Positions 1-10,036 of a stretch of 64,000 nucleotides of DNA are shown piece by piece. Numbering within the stretch: the stretch's first letter is position 1; each line of letters begins with the position of its first letter. Below the pieces are notes generated by a model. That model made no database searches, was not told where the DNA came from, and was given only the letters and a program-made list of their open reading frames with translations. The stretch is taken from assembly GCF_900156125.1 (NCBI RefSeq), contig NZ_FTLX01000002.1, positions 530,111 to 594,110 on the forward strand, written 5' to 3'. The translations under genes were made by a program, and so were the position numbers. Source of the stretch: Domibacillus enclensis. Lineage in GTDB: Bacteria > Bacillota > Bacilli > Bacillales > Domibacillaceae.

Positions 1-337
1 AAAGGACGGCTTCGTCGCGACACACGGCTGGCTGGAAACATCCAGTGTTAAAGCGGTTGACCTGGCAAAAGAATTTGCTGAAGCGGGCGCTGAGACCTTT
101 ATTTTCACAGACATTGCGAACGATGGCATGCTGTCGGGACCGAATACAGAAGCAACAGCTGAACTGGCGCGTGAAACGGGCAAAAGCGTGATTGCATCAG
201 GCGGCGTCAGCTCACTGGATGATCTGCGCGCGTTGGCGGCCTTTAAGAAAGAGGGCTTGTCAGGCGCTATTTGCGGAAAGTCGATTTATACAGGCCGTTT
301 TACAGTGAAGGAAGCGCTCGAGGTGGCTGGCGAATGA
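1..337 (+). CDS. hisA: HisA, partial (3' end)
   Basis: C-terminal part (about 111 residues) of phosphoribosylformimino-5-aminoimidazole carboxamide ribotide isomerase, a TIM-barrel enzyme of histidine biosynthesis. The start lies left of the window; the frame is open from base 2. The segment ending [13 protein letters not shown] and the following [13 protein letters not shown] stretch are the late phosphate-binding barrel loops typical of HisA. Its stop (TGA 335-337) overlaps the hisF start by the ATGA arrangement, so the genes are translationally coupled in the his operon. Incomplete only because of the window edge. Confidence 0.93.
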   Translation, partial: KDGFVATHGWLETSSVKAVDLAKEFAEAGAETFIFTDIANDGMLSGPNTEATAELARETGKSVIASGGVSSLDDLRALAAFKKEGLSGAICGKSIYTGRFTVKEALEVAGE

Positions 338-1092
338 TGACGAAACGGATCATCCCATGCCTTGATGTAAAGGAAGGACGCGTTGTAAAAGGCGTTCAGT
401 TTGTCGAGCTTCGCGATGCCGGTGATCCGGTCGAGCTTGCTCGTGTGTATGATGAGCAGGGTGCAGATGAACTTGTTTTCCTCGATATTTCAGCGTCAGT
501 AGAAGGGCGCAAAACGATGGTCGATGTTGTGCAGGCGGTGGCATCGGAGCTGGCGATTCCATTTACTGTCGGCGGCGGCATTAACGCACTCGACGACATG
601 AAACGGATTTTACGTGCGGGCGCGGATAAAGTATCATTAAACACAGCGGCTGTAAACAATCCGGCTTTAATTAATGAAGGTGCCGCGTTTTTCGGCTCGC
701 AGTGTATTGTCATTGCGATTGACGCCAAGTATGATGAATCGATCGGTACGTGGCGCGTGTATACGCACGGCGGCCGGACACCGACAGAACGTACTGTGCT
801 GGACTGGGCCGAGGAAGCAGTGGAGCGGGGCGCCGGCGAAATTTTGCTGACGAGCATGGATGAAGACGGCAGCAAAGCAGGGTTCGATCTTGCGCTGACC
901 AAAGCAGTTGGTGATGCCGTATCGGTTCCGGTGATCGCCTCAGGCGGTGCCGGGAACGCACAGCACTTTTTGGATGTGTTTACAGAAGCAAAGGCTGATG
1001 CAGCGCTTGCGGCTTCTATTTTCCACTATAAAGAAACAGGCGTTGGAGAAGTCAAACAATTTTTGCGAAATGCAGAGGTGAATGTCCGATGA
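334..1092 (+). CDS. hisF: HisF, imidazole glycerol phosphate synthase cyclase subunit
   Basis: Cyclase subunit (252 residues) of imidazole glycerol phosphate synthase. With HisH it converts PRFAR plus ammonia into IGP and AICAR in the cytoplasm. The start [20 protein letters not shown] is the signature HisF N terminus with the first catalytic Asp (CLDV). FTVGGGI and the [13 protein letters not shown] stretch with the second catalytic Asp are present, as are the phosphate-binding VIASGGAG and [10 protein letters not shown] chose ATG 334 because GAGGTGG at 320-326 sits at normal spacing and it overlaps the hisA stop; ATG 337 is a close alternative. The end overlaps hisI by 4 bases. Confidence 0.96.
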   Translation: MMTKRIIPCLDVKEGRVVKGVQFVELRDAGDPVELARVYDEQGADELVFLDISASVEGRKTMVDVVQAVASELAIPFTVGGGINALDDMKRILRAGADKVSLNTAAVNNPALINEGAAFFGSQCIVIAIDAKYDESIGTWRVYTHGGRTPTERTVLDWAEEAVERGAGEILLTSMDEDGSKAGFDLALTKAVGDAVSVPVIASGGAGNAQHFLDVFTEAKADAALAASIFHYKETGVGEVKQFLRNAEVNVR

Positions 1093-1718
1093 TGGACGAA
1101 GTGAAATTTGATGAAAAAGGGCTCGTCCCTGCGATCGTGCAGGATGCAACAACGTATGAAGTGCTGACACTTGCATATATGAATAAAGACTCTCTTCAAA
1201 AAACGATGGAAACGGGCGAAACGTGGTTCTGGAGCCGTTCGCGACAAGAGCTGTGGAACAAGGGCGCGACAAGCGGAAACACGCAAAAAGTGGTGTCTAT
1301 GCAGTTTGACTGCGATAAGGACGCGATTGTCGTAAAAGTGGAACCAGCTGGACCTGCCTGCCATAAAGGCACGACAAGCTGCTTTGAAGCCCCTTTTTAC
1401 GGAGATGACAATGTCTCTCTTCCATACTCCATTTTGCAGCAGCTGGAGCAGGTGATCGCAGACCGCGAGAAAAACCGTCCGGAAGGCGCGTATACGACGT
1501 ACTTGTTTGAAAAAGGCGTCGATAAGATTTTAAAGAAGGTCGGGGAAGAAGCAGCCGAGGTTATTATTGCGGCCAAAAACCGCGACAAGGAAGAATTGCA
1601 ATGGGAAGCAGCGGACTTGCTGTACCACTTGCTCGTTCTGCTTCGTGAGCAGGACCTGGCACTCGACGACGTCCTATCCGTCCTCGCCCGCCGCCACGAA
1701 GGCAAAGATAAAGAATAA
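1089..1718 (+). CDS. hisI: HisIE bifunctional phosphoribosyl-AMP cyclohydrolase / phosphoribosyl-ATP pyrophosphatase
   Basis: Two-domain histidine biosynthesis enzyme (209 residues) for steps 2 and 3 of the pathway. Residues about 1-105 are the PRA-CH domain: [20 protein letters not shown], a QFDCDKDA metal site and the [12 protein letters not shown] cysteine motif. Residues about 115-205 are the helical PRA-PH domain with the [15 protein letters not shown]azG-like motif. The domain order matches Bacillus HisI. It overlaps the hisF stop by 4 bases and is followed after 11 bases by a strong terminator, so it is the last gene of the his operon. Confidence 0.95.
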   Translation: MMDEVKFDEKGLVPAIVQDATTYEVLTLAYMNKDSLQKTMETGETWFWSRSRQELWNKGATSGNTQKVVSMQFDCDKDAIVVKVEPAGPACHKGTTSCFEAPFYGDDNVSLPYSILQQLEQVIADREKNRPEGAYTTYLFEKGVDKILKKVGEEAAEVIIAAKNRDKEELQWEAADLLYHLLVLLREQDLALDDVLSVLARRHEGKDKE

Positions 1719-1729
1719 CAGCTTGAAAG

Positions 1730-1760
1730 AAAAGCCGGTCTTGTCCAAGACCGGCTTTTC
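1730..1760 (+). terminator. Rho-independent terminator after hisI
   Basis: Thirteen-base-pair perfect stem (1730-1742 with 1747-1759) around AGCCGGTCTT, GTCC loop, ending in TTTT. It ends the histidine operon. Confidence 0.9.
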
Positions 1761-1789
1761 ATGATGTTAAAAAAGAATTTGTCAGTGAA

Positions 1790-1965
1790 AAACAGGTGAA
1801 AATCCACTTTTTCAAAGCTACCGTGCTTGCACGAGCAAAGTCCGGGCGGTGAGCTAACTTTTGGAGCACGACGCTCCAAAAGTGGATCTCACCTTCCCCG
1901 CTGATCCCTCCCGAGTCTCCGTCCTGCGCCAGCCGCCCTTAGTGTGGAGGACAAGCAGCTGGTAG
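1790..1965. repeat. Candidate interspersed non-coding repeat with nested palindromes
   Basis: Non-coding stretch built of nested inverted repeats. The innermost is a perfect 11-bp palindrome (1857-1867 / 1873-1883, loop ACGAC). Around it CCACTTT (1804-1810) pairs with AAAGTGG (1879-1885), and GGTGAG faces CTCACC. The right part, read on the minus strand, carries GGCGCAGGACGGAGACTC and GGATCAGCGGGGAAGGTGAG, wording I recognise from dispersed intergenic repeats of Bacillus-type genomes. No open frame fits it. Only one copy is in the window, so repeat status is from memory of the family, not shown here. Confidence 0.45.
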
Positions 1966-2302
1966 AACCTAAAATTAAGCTTTCTAAATGCGAAACAACA
2001 AACCACTCTCAATTATTCGTGTGAAAAAAGAAAAGGGTCTTCTTATATAACCACTTGTTAGACATTGAAAACAAGCCGTTCTCAAGCTTTATATCCTCCC
2101 TGTTTTATCAGAACCGCAACGGGCGCAGGGGGGCCGGCGGAGACTTCCATGTGACGAGCGGACAGGCTGAAACAGCCACGCACTTTGGGCTGGTTCAGCG
2201 TTCGCCACATAGAAAAGCGGAGCCGGCAGCCCGGAGCCCCTGTGTGTGCTTTTCCAGAAAAAAGAAGAATCAAGGCTTTCAGTTACCAGATCGTACGAAT
2301 TC

Positions 2303-2340
2303 AAGGGCTGACCTCCCTGTTATGCTTCAGCCTTTTTTTG
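2303..2340 (+). terminator. Terminator-like hairpin upstream of the TPR gene
   Basis: GGCTGA (2306-2311) pairs with TCAGCC (2327-2332) and is followed by seven T. The rest of 1966-2302 shows no convincing gene; short open frames there lack ribosome binding sites and family resemblance. Confidence 0.5.
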
Positions 2341-2374
2341 TATTCAAATGCGCCTACTTTTCTCAACGTACGTA

Positions 2375-2383
2375 TGATATACT
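2375..2383 (+). promoter_or_regulatory. Extended -10 promoter of the TPR gene
   Basis: TGA-TATACT (2375-2383) is an extended -10 element with no good -35 box, about 38 bases before the ATG at 2421. A GGAGG ribosome binding site follows at about 2410. Confidence 0.45.
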
Positions 2384-2420
2384 ACATAAGTTAATCATAT
2401 AGAACGTACGGAGGATTTTC

Positions 2421-3932
2421 ATGGAGAATGACTCAATTCGCCGGAATCAAAAAGAGAATGTTGTCTCGTTTTTTCCGACAGGAGAGTTTTATTATATAAA
2501 AGGAATGAAGTCGCTTGAAAAAAGGGACTTGCCAAAAGCGAAAAAGTATCTTTCACGGGCAATGGACCTCGAGCCGCTGGAGCCGGTTATTGCCTGCCAG
2601 CTCGCCATTGTGGAAACAGAGCTTGGTCATTATGAGCAGTCAAACGGCTTGCTCCATTTTGTGTTAGAAGACCTTGATCCGCATATGACGGAGTGCCATT
2701 ACTTTCTTGCTAATAATTACGCGCATATCGGTTCGTTCAAGGAAGCATACCGGCACGCTCAAATGTATCTTGATCTCGACAAGCAGGGAGAGTACAAGGA
2801 AGACGCGGAGGATTTGCTGGATTTAATTACACTCGACAGCGATGAGGCGTTTGAAGATTTATCTGAGCAGGACGATATGATGGAGCTGCAGGAGGAGTCG
2901 AGGTATTTGCTTGAAAGCGGGCATTTCGCTAAAGCAGCCGCGCATTTGGAGGAGGCTGTGCAGAAATATCCGGATTTCTGGGCGGCCTACAACAATTTGG
3001 CACTCGCATATTTTTATCTGGGTCAGTCTGAAAAAGCGCACGGTGTGCTGGAGGATGTGCTGGAGCGAAATCCAGGAAACCTGCATGCGATCTGCAACAA
3101 GATTGTGTTTTATTTTTACGAAAAAAAGCAGGAGCAGCTGGACGATTTAGCGGATCAATTGGTGAAAATCCAGCCGCTCATTCCAGACCAGCAATTTAAA
3201 ATTGGTGCTACCTTTGCGCTGATCGGCCGGTATGACGATGCGTTCCGCTGGCTGAAAAAGCTTCAGCGAAATGGGTTTGAAGGAGAAGCGGGGTTTTATT
3301 ACTGGCTTGCTTATGCCGCACATCACACCAATCATCCGCAAACCGCAAAGTCTGCCTGGGAAAAGGTCATCCGCAACAGCCCTGAAAAAGAAGGTCTTGA
3401 GCCGTGGAGCACCTCCGGCAGCGCAGATGAAATCGAACGGAATGTGACAGAAATCGTTTCGTATTTAAACGGGGAGCGGGAGGAAGAACGGCTTTTTGGT
3501 CTTTTTTTGCTGTCGCTGTCAGCTGACCAAAAGGAAGTAATGACGCATCCGGACTTTTGTGATATTGACGAATTGCAGCCGCATGAAAAGATATACATGG
3601 CGAATAGTCTGGGCATGCCGGTTGATGACTCGCTGCTCGTTGAAATGAACACGAGACTTGCGCACGAAACGGCTTTGATTTTGTACAGGCACTTTCGTCC
3701 GCTTCGAAAGGAAGAAGCGGGCCTGCTGCTCATGTGGTTTTCGATTTTTCTGGAGCTGCAGTATCAAAAGGTGAACATGTCAAAACCGGCCGGACTCGCT
3801 GCAGCAGTTGAATACGTCTGGCGAAAACTTCGCGGTGAGCCGTTTAGCCAGGCGGAAGCCGGGGAAAAATATAGCGTATCGGTTTCGACTGTGCAAAAAT
3901 ACGCGAAATTTATTCGAGAACACCTTCTTTGA
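2421..3932 (+). CDS. yvcD: TPR-repeat protein, YvcD-like
   Basis: Cytoplasmic tetratricopeptide-repeat protein (503 residues), function unknown. TPR-like helix pairs are visible at about residues 23-57 (YYIKGMKSLEKRDLPKAKKY), 88-125, 160-225 (NNLALAYFYLGQSEKAHGVL) and 255-300. The last 40 residues (SQAEAGEKYSVSVSTVQKYA) resemble a helix-turn-helix, so it may bind nucleic acid or be a former regulator; this is inference. It starts at ATG 2421 after GGAGG. The position between hisI and trxB matches yvcD of B. subtilis, which is the main basis for the name. Confidence 0.8.
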   Translation: MENDSIRRNQKENVVSFFPTGEFYYIKGMKSLEKRDLPKAKKYLSRAMDLEPLEPVIACQLAIVETELGHYEQSNGLLHFVLEDLDPHMTECHYFLANNYAHIGSFKEAYRHAQMYLDLDKQGEYKEDAEDLLDLITLDSDEAFEDLSEQDDMMELQEESRYLLESGHFAKAAAHLEEAVQKYPDFWAAYNNLALAYFYLGQSEKAHGVLEDVLERNPGNLHAICNKIVFYFYEKKQEQLDDLADQLVKIQPLIPDQQFKIGATFALIGRYDDAFRWLKKLQRNGFEGEAGFYYWLAYAAHHTNHPQTAKSAWEKVIRNSPEKEGLEPWSTSGSADEIERNVTEIVSYLNGEREEERLFGLFLLSLSADQKEVMTHPDFCDIDELQPHEKIYMANSLGMPVDDSLLVEMNTRLAHETALILYRHFRPLRKEEAGLLLMWFSIFLELQYQKVNMSKPAGLAAAVEYVWRKLRGEPFSQAEAGEKYSVSVSTVQKYAKFIREHLL

Positions 3933-3972
3933 GCAGAATGATAGACGAAGTGAATGAAATTCAGTACGATAA

Positions 3973-4986
<1,014 letters not shown>

Positions 4987-5076
4987 TCAACTTTTTACGT
5001 TCTCGTCATCATTTTGACATATGCGGGTGGTATAGTAAGAGAGTAATCAAACTGCCCCCTGCAGCTTTTTTACACA

Positions 5077-5108
5077 GGACTGTCTCAGCATGAGGCAGTC
5101 CCTTTTTT
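5077..5108 (+). terminator. Terminator after trxB
   Basis: Stem GGACTGTCTC (5077-5086) with GAGGCAGTCC (5092-5101), loop AGCAT, then six T at 5103-5108. Confidence 0.85.
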
Positions 5109-5229
5109 GTGCGCGAATAAAGAGAACGAAGAATGCTTTTCGAAAAGAACACCCGGCACCGTTGCGGATCTTCACCTCTACCTTTATAATAAAGGAAATA
5201 TCTGTTGGCAGTTTGATGGGGGTGTTATT

Positions 5230-5688
5230 GTGCAGCGTGTCACAAATTGTGTTCTAATGAGAGACGGACAAGTGCTTTTAATGCAAAAGCCGCGCCGCAA
5301 CTGGTGGGTAGCGCCAGGGGGGAAAATGGAGCCGGGTGAATCCGTGCGTGATGCGGTGATTCGAGAATACCGTGAAGAAACCGGCCTTTATTTGCGAAAT
5401 CCGAATGTGAAGGGAATCTTCACCTTTATTATTAAAGATGGCGAAAAAGTAATGGACGAATGGATGATGTTTACTTTTTTCGCTGATCAGGCAGACGGCA
5501 GCCCTCTCACGGTGACAAGAGAAGGGGATTTATACTGGAAGCCGATTGAAGAATTAAAGGAGCTTCCGATGGCGGAGGGAGATCGTCATTTGCTCGAATA
5601 CATGGTGCACGGAACGGGTCTTTTATATGGCGCTTTTACGTATACACCGGAATTTGAATTAATATCTTATCGTTTAGACCCAAGTTGA
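5230..5688 (+). CDS. yvcI: Nudix hydrolase, YvcI-like
   Basis: Nudix-fold hydrolase (152 residues) expected to cleave a nucleoside diphosphate linked to another group; substrate unknown. The Nudix box is seen as [20 protein letters not shown] followed by ETGLYL. I start it at GTG 5230 ([10 protein letters not shown]) because GGGGGTG at 5218-5224 is a well-spaced ribosome binding site and the family begins with MQRVTNC. The frame is open further upstream, but that part runs into the trxB terminator. It leads the rapZ-glmR-whiA-crh cluster, with 22 bases to rapZ. Confidence 0.88.
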   Translation: MQRVTNCVLMRDGQVLLMQKPRRNWWVAPGGKMEPGESVRDAVIREYREETGLYLRNPNVKGIFTFIIKDGEKVMDEWMMFTFFADQADGSPLTVTREGDLYWKPIEELKELPMAEGDRHLLEYMVHGTGLLYGAFTYTPEFELISYRLDPS

Positions 5689-5710
5689 ATGTGAAGAAAG
5701 GGGAATGAAT

Positions 5711-6592
5711 ATGGAGAATGATGTGCAGCTTGTGATTATAACAGGTATGTCCGGTGCCGGGAAAACGGTCGCGGTGCAAAGCTTTGAGGATCTCGGCTTT
5801 TATTGCATGGATAACCTGCCGCCCACGCTGCTGCAGCCATTTTTGACGCTCATGAAGGATTCGGGTCAAAAGCTGAAAAAAGTAGCGATTGTGATGGACA
5901 TGCGGGGCCGTGAGTTTTTCGACCACCTGCAAACCGCCCTTGACGAAGCGGCGGAAACACTGAATGCCGCCCCGCGGGTGCTTTTTTTAGATGCTGAAGA
6001 CGAAGTGCTCGTGCGCCGGTATAAAGAAACGCGCCGGACACATCCACTTTCCCGTGATGACCGGCCGCTTGACGGTATTCATCAGGAACGGGAACTGCTG
6101 AATGATCTGCGTGGACGGGCCAATATGATTGTTAATACGTCTAAGCTAAAGCCAAAGGATTTACGTGAAAATATTATGCGGGAATTTTCACCGAATAAAC
6201 AGGCGTCGTTTACGGTGAATGTCATGTCGTTTGGCTTTAAGCACGGTCTTCCCATTGACGCAGATCTCGTGTTTGACGTGCGGTTTTTGCCCAATCCGCA
6301 TTATATTGAGCATATGCGGCCGAGAACGGGTCTTGAAGCGGATGTAGCGGAGTATGTAATGAAGTGGAACGATACGCAGAAATTTTTAGAAAAAGTGACC
6401 GATTTGCTGACGTTCATGATTCCTCATTATAAAATGGAAGGAAAAGCACAGCTCGTGATCGCCATCGGCTGTACAGGCGGACAGCACCGTTCTGTTGCAC
6501 TGTCTGAGTATCTGGCGAACTACTTTAAGGATGACTTCAAAACGCGGGTGACACACCGTGATATCGATAAGCGAAAGGCTGCAAAGGCATGA
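5711..6592 (+). CDS. rapZ: RapZ/YvcJ family nucleotide-binding protein
   Basis: P-loop protein (293 residues) of the RapZ family. In enterobacteria RapZ is an adaptor that steers RNase E to GlmZ; in B. subtilis YvcJ is a nucleotide-binding protein linked to competence. Walker A is GMSGAGKT at residues 12-19, the central ETRRTHPL motif is present, and the C-terminal domain carries [15 protein letters not shown] 5711 is preferred over ATG 5705 because the AAAGGGG ribosome binding site at 5697-5703 is too close to 5705. It overlaps glmR by 4 bases (ATGA). Confidence 0.94.
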   Translation: MENDVQLVIITGMSGAGKTVAVQSFEDLGFYCMDNLPPTLLQPFLTLMKDSGQKLKKVAIVMDMRGREFFDHLQTALDEAAETLNAAPRVLFLDAEDEVLVRRYKETRRTHPLSRDDRPLDGIHQERELLNDLRGRANMIVNTSKLKPKDLRENIMREFSPNKQASFTVNVMSFGFKHGLPIDADLVFDVRFLPNPHYIEHMRPRTGLEADVAEYVMKWNDTQKFLEKVTDLLTFMIPHYKMEGKAQLVIAIGCTGGQHRSVALSEYLANYFKDDFKTRVTHRDIDKRKAAKA

Positions 6593-7551
6593 CAGAGACG
6601 CCACAGCCAAAGGTCGTGATCATCGGAGGCGGGACAGGTCTTTCTGTCCTGCTGAGGGGCTTAAAGCGCCATCCGATCGATTTAACGGCCATTGTCACCG
6701 TTGCAGATGATGGAGGAAGCTCAGGCAGGCTCCGCACCGAGCTGAATATTCCGCCGCCTGGCGATATTCGCAATGTTCTCGCGGCGCTTTCAGATGTAGA
6801 GCCGCTTGTTGAATCGCTGTTTCAGCACCGCTTTTCAGCCAATAACGAATTATCCGGCCATGCGCTAGGCAACTTAATGATTGCCGCTATGTCGTCCATT
6901 ACAGGCGATTTTGGCCATGCAATTCAGGAAATGAGCCGCGTGCTGAATGTCCGCGGCAAGGTGCTGCCTGCTGCGAATCAAAGTGTCGTGCTTCATGCCG
7001 AAATGGAAGATGGCACGATCGTGTCAGGCGAATCGAAAATTCCGTACTCCGGCAAAAAAATCCGGCATGTGTTTTTAACGCCGGAGAAAATTGAACCGCT
7101 TCCAGAAACCATTCGGTCGATTCGCGAAGCAGATATGATTATATTGGGACCAGGAAGCTTGTACACAAGCATTCTTCCCAATTTGCTCGTTCCGGGCATT
7201 GGAGAAGAAGTATGTGCATCAACCGCAAAGAAGGTGTACATTTGCAACTTGATGACCCAGGCAGGGGAAACGCTGGATTTCACCGCCTCTGATCACGTTC
7301 GGGCGATTTATGACCACATGAAATGTGCGTTTATGGATACCATTTTGGTGAACAAAGAGCCGGTGCCGGCTGATATACAAGAGCTTTACAAAGAAGAAAT
7401 GGCGAAGCCCGTCATTTACGATGTGGATCGGCTGAAGGAGCTTGGCTTGAATGCCATCTTTGATGATATTCTCACGTTTGAGCATTCAGCGATTCGACAC
7501 GATACGGCGAAAGTCGCTGACATACTGGTGCGCCTCATCCCGAAACGGTAA
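6589..7551 (+). CDS. glmR: GlmR (YvcK), gluconeogenesis and cell-wall precursor factor
   Basis: YvcK/CofD-like protein (320 residues). In B. subtilis GlmR binds UDP-GlcNAc and stimulates GlmS, directing carbon to peptidoglycan precursors, and is needed for growth on gluconeogenic sources. Signatures: [18 protein letters not shown] at the N terminus, [32 protein letters not shown] and [15 protein letters not shown]. It overlaps rapZ by 4 bases and precedes whiA by 25 bases, the order conserved in Gram-positives. Length is normal. Confidence 0.95.
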   Translation: MTETPQPKVVIIGGGTGLSVLLRGLKRHPIDLTAIVTVADDGGSSGRLRTELNIPPPGDIRNVLAALSDVEPLVESLFQHRFSANNELSGHALGNLMIAAMSSITGDFGHAIQEMSRVLNVRGKVLPAANQSVVLHAEMEDGTIVSGESKIPYSGKKIRHVFLTPEKIEPLPETIRSIREADMIILGPGSLYTSILPNLLVPGIGEEVCASTAKKVYICNLMTQAGETLDFTASDHVRAIYDHMKCAFMDTILVNKEPVPADIQELYKEEMAKPVIYDVDRLKELGLNAIFDDILTFEHSAIRHDTAKVADILVRLIPKR

Positions 7552-7576
7552 ACGGACATCATGAGAGGAGTAGATA

Positions 7577-8530
7577 ATGATGTCTTTTGCATCAGAAACA
7601 AAAAAGGAACTGACGACGATTGAAACGAGCGGGTGCTGCACGAAAGCCGAGCTGTCCGCATTAATTCGGATGAATGGCTCTCTTTCCTTTTCAAATCGAC
7701 AGCTTGTCGTCAATATTCAAACGGAAAATGCGGCCATTGCCCGCCGTATTTACGTACTCATTAAACGGAATTACGAAGCACAGGTTGAACTGCTCGTCCG
7801 AAAGAAAATGCGCTTGAAAAAAAATAATGTATATATTGTCCGGTTAAAAGAAAAAGCAAAGCACATCCTCGAAGACCTCGGTATTGTAGAAGATGGTTTT
7901 GCCTTTGTTTATCAGATTTCTGACCGGATTACAGCGAAGGATTGCTGCCGGCGGGCTTATTTAAGAGGAGCCTTCCTGGCAGGAGGATCGGTGAATAATC
8001 CGGAAACCTCTTCTTATCATCTCGAAGTGTTTTCGATGTACGAAGAGCATAATGAAGCACTTTGCTCGCTTATGAATACATTCGGCTTAAACGCCAAAAC
8101 GCTCGAACGCAAAAAAGGGTTTATTACGTATTTGAAGGAAGCAGAAAAAATATCCGATTTCTTTAGCATCACAGGAGCGCACAGTGCACTTATGCGCTTT
8201 GAAGACGTCCGCATCGTCCGGGATATGAGAAACTCAGTGAACCGGCTGGTGAACTGTGAAACTGCCAATTTGAATAAAACGATCGGTGCGGCATTACGCC
8301 AGGTCGAAAATATAAAGTTTATTGATCAAACCGTCGGACTCGGCATTTTGCCTGACCGTTTGCGTGAAATAGCAGAGCTGAGGGTGCTTCATCAGGATGT
8401 GACATTAAAGGAATTGGGTGAAATGGTGTCCGGGTCTGCCATCAGCAAATCAGGCATCAATCACCGCCTTCGCAAAATAGATGAAATCGCGGACAAAATC
8501 CGAGCCGGTGAAGTGGCATTGGAAAAATAA
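7577..8530 (+). CDS. whiA: WhiA sporulation/cell division regulator
   Basis: WhiA (317 residues) has a LAGLIDADG homing-endonuclease-like fold without nuclease activity, fused to a C-terminal helix-turn-helix. It acts in cell division and chromosome segregation in Bacillus. N-terminal [14 protein letters not shown], the [20 protein letters not shown] core and the C-terminal [20 protein letters not shown] helix-turn-helix are all present. Start ATG 7577 follows GAGAGGAG; ATG 7580 is equally possible (MSFASE). Confidence 0.95.
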   Translation: MMSFASETKKELTTIETSGCCTKAELSALIRMNGSLSFSNRQLVVNIQTENAAIARRIYVLIKRNYEAQVELLVRKKMRLKKNNVYIVRLKEKAKHILEDLGIVEDGFAFVYQISDRITAKDCCRRAYLRGAFLAGGSVNNPETSSYHLEVFSMYEEHNEALCSLMNTFGLNAKTLERKKGFITYLKEAEKISDFFSITGAHSALMRFEDVRIVRDMRNSVNRLVNCETANLNKTIGAALRQVENIKFIDQTVGLGILPDRLREIAELRVLHQDVTLKELGEMVSGSAISKSGINHRLRKIDEIADKIRAGEVALEK

Positions 8531-8547
8531 AAAAGGACGTGGCGCGC

Positions 8548-8811
8548 ATGGCAGAAAAAACAGTACAGGTTCAATTGAAATCCGGCTTGCAGGCGAGACC
8601 TGCTGCCCTATTCGTTCAAGAAGCCAACCGGTTTAACGCCGAGATTTTTCTTGAAAAAGACGGAAAGAAAATCAATGCAAAAAGCATTATGGGCATCATG
8701 AGCCTGGCGCTGAGCAATGGCGAAGAAGTCACCATCAGCGCAGAAGGCCGTGACAGTGAGGAAGCGGTCAATACGATGGCCGCGCTGGTTGAGCGGGAAG
8801 AGTGGATGTAA
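8548..8811 (+). CDS. crh: Crh, catabolite repression HPr-like protein
   Basis: HPr paralogue (87 residues) that acts as a CcpA corepressor when phosphorylated on Ser46 by HPrK. Decisive: the position of HPr His15 is Gln (SGLQARPAAL), so it cannot serve in PTS phosphotransfer. The regulatory Ser in AKSIMGIMSL is retained. I start at ATG 8548: the AAAAGGA ribosome binding site is about 10 bases upstream, while GTG 8539 is too close. It is the last gene of the cluster before the 8821 terminator. Confidence 0.94.
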   Translation: MAEKTVQVQLKSGLQARPAALFVQEANRFNAEIFLEKDGKKINAKSIMGIMSLALSNGEEVTISAEGRDSEEAVNTMAALVEREEWM

Positions 8812-8820
8812 CAAAAATGA

Positions 8821-8850
8821 AGAGTCCTGCCAAATGAGGCAGGACTCTTT
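8821..8850 (+). terminator. Terminator after crh
   Basis: Perfect 11-bp stem AGAGTCCTGCC (8821-8831) / GGCAGGACTCT (8838-8848), loop AAATGA, then T run. Confidence 0.9.
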
Positions 8851-8903
8851 GTGTATAGCAGCGACGAGATGGTAGGAAGAATCGAGTCCAAATAACAGCT
8901 GAA

Positions 8904-8975
8904 GTGACCGATAATTGCCCTGATCTGACCGGTAAAACACTTTTACCGGTCAGATCAATTCGTTTATCAGTCACA
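8904..8975. repeat. Nested inverted repeat of unknown function
   Basis: An inner near-perfect palindrome of 17-bp arms (8921-8937 and 8941-8957, loop CAC; core GATCTGACCGGTAAAA) sits inside outer arms GTGACCGATAA (8904-8914) and TTATCAGTCAC (8965-8975, one mismatch). A further half-copy TACCGGTCA lies at about 8987-8995. There is no T tract, so this is not an ordinary terminator. A similar architecture is at 45592-45636. Confidence 0.7.
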
Positions 8976-9016
8976 TCTTCGTCTTTACCGGTCATAAAGG
9001 AACTATCCGTACATAG

Positions 9017-9055
9017 AAAAAACCCGCCAGCTTTTCAAAAAGACGGCGGGTTTTT
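9017..9055 (-). terminator. Terminator of tRNA-Arg (possibly bidirectional)
   Basis: Stem AAAAACCCGCC (9018-9028) / GGCGGGTTTTT (9045-9055) with a 16-base loop, T tracts on both strands. It lies just 3' of the minus-strand tRNA. Confidence 0.8.
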
Positions 9056-9060
9056 GGTAC

Positions 9061-9132
9061 GTCCTCGATAGGAATCGAACCTATATTTCAAGCTTCGGAG
9101 GCTTGCGTGCTATCCGTTGCACCACGAGGACA
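9061..9132 (-). tRNA. tRNA-Arg (anticodon CCG)
   Basis: 72-nt tRNA on the minus strand. Acceptor GTCCTCG pairs with CGAGGAC, discriminator G. The anticodon stem-loop is CAAGC-TTCCGAA-GCTTG, giving anticodon CCG (codon CGG). The T arm carries GGTTCGATTCC. The 3' CCA is not encoded. A tRNA-Arg(CCG) at this place, between crh and clpP, is also known in B. subtilis. Confidence 0.95.
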
Positions 9133-9156
9133 TGTGTTTTGTAGTACAATTTAAGA

Positions 9157-9184
9157 TTATAGAGGAAGCCCTGTAGAAAAGCAA
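9157..9184 (-). promoter_or_regulatory. Promoter of tRNA-Arg
   Basis: On the minus strand TTGCTT (9184-9179), 16-base spacer, TATAAT (9162-9157), about 24 bases before the mature tRNA 5' end. Confidence 0.75.
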
Positions 9185-9282
9185 TAGTCAGTTGAAAAAA
9201 TATTCACAGAAAGAAAAAAACGCTTGTTTAGCAGGATTTTCGAAGGGAAAAGAAGAAAACGTACAAAGAAGAAAGCATAATG

Positions 9283-9313
9283 TTTGACCTTCATTGACCT
9301 TGAATTGTATGAT
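9283..9313 (+). promoter_or_regulatory. clpP promoter with overlapping CtsR operator
   Basis: TTGACC (9284-9289), 18-base spacer, TATGAT (9308-9313). The direct heptad repeat of CtsR reads on the minus strand as GGTCAATGAAGGTCAAA within 9283-9300 and covers the -35 region. This predicts heat/stress induction by loss of CtsR, as for clpP in other Bacilli. Confidence 0.85.
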
Positions 9314-9352
9314 GGTGAAACAATACAGTTATTCATAAGGAGGAACCACAGT

Positions 9353-9958
9353 ATGAACTTAATTCCTACAGTTATTGAACAGACAAATCGCGGTGAGCGC
9401 GCGTATGACATTTATTCACGACTATTAAAGGACCGCATCATTATGCTTGGAAGCGGCATTGATGATAATGTAGCCAATTCAATCGTAGCCCAGCTTTTGT
9501 TCCTTGAAGCGGAAAATCCGGAGAAGGACATTTCTATTTATATTAACAGCCCGGGCGGAAGCATCACAGCGGGTATGGCGATTTACGATACAATGCAGTT
9601 TATCAAGCCGGATGTTCAAACGATTTGCATCGGTATGGCGGCGTCAATGGGTGCCTTCCTTTTGGCAGCTGGAACGAAAGGCAAGCGCTATGCCCTTCCG
9701 AACAGTGAAGTCATGATTCACCAGCCGCTTGGCGGAGCGCAGGGACAGGCGACTGAAATTGAAATTGCAGCAAAACGCATTTTGTTCCTTCGTGAAAAAT
9801 TAAACGGAATCCTGTCAGAACGCACAGGCCAGCCGCTTGAAGTCATTTCGCGTGATACAGACCGCGATAACTTTATGACAGCTGAGCGTGCAAAAGAATA
9901 TGGTCTTGTTGATCATATCGTTACACGCAGCGAAGCCACTCAAAAAGAAGACAAATAA
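9353..9958 (+). CDS. clpP: ATP-dependent Clp protease proteolytic subunit
   Basis: Serine protease (201 residues) forming the tetradecameric chamber used by ClpX and ClpC for regulated proteolysis and removal of misfolded and ssrA-tagged proteins. Catalytic Ser98 lies in [10 protein letters not shown], His in [10 protein letters not shown], and Asp in the [10 protein letters not shown] stretch. The start [19 protein letters not shown] at ATG 9353 follows AAGGAGG; upstream extension is open but lacks a ribosome binding site. Expected to be controlled by CtsR through the box at 9283-9300. Confidence 0.97.
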   Translation: MNLIPTVIEQTNRGERAYDIYSRLLKDRIIMLGSGIDDNVANSIVAQLLFLEAENPEKDISIYINSPGGSITAGMAIYDTMQFIKPDVQTICIGMAASMGAFLLAAGTKGKRYALPNSEVMIHQPLGGAQGQATEIEIAAKRILFLREKLNGILSERTGQPLEVISRDTDRDNFMTAERAKEYGLVDHIVTRSEATQKEDK

Positions 9959-9968
9959 TGCTAGCGCG

Positions 9969-9996
9969 AGACCTGCTGCGGCAGGTCTTTTTTTTT
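9969..9996 (+). terminator. Terminator after clpP
   Basis: Perfect 8-bp stem AGACCTGC (9969-9976) / GCAGGTCT (9981-9988), TGCG loop, followed by an eight-T run. Confidence 0.9.
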
Positions 9997-10036
9997 ACAC
10001 ACCCAAACTGTATAATAACATTGAGGGAGTGATACG

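Noticed and set aside
396..902. Long minus-strand frame opposite hisF
   Set aside because: Shadow of hisF; Ser/Thr-rich antisense translation without motifs.
2055..2402. 115-residue open frame before the TPR gene
   Set aside because: No ribosome binding site, overlaps a terminator hairpin and the yvcD promoter, low-complexity composition, no family resemblance.
5107..5229. Upstream extension of the Nudix frame
   Set aside because: It begins at the T run of the trxB terminator, and the family start MQRVTN corresponds to GTG 5230 with a good ribosome binding site.
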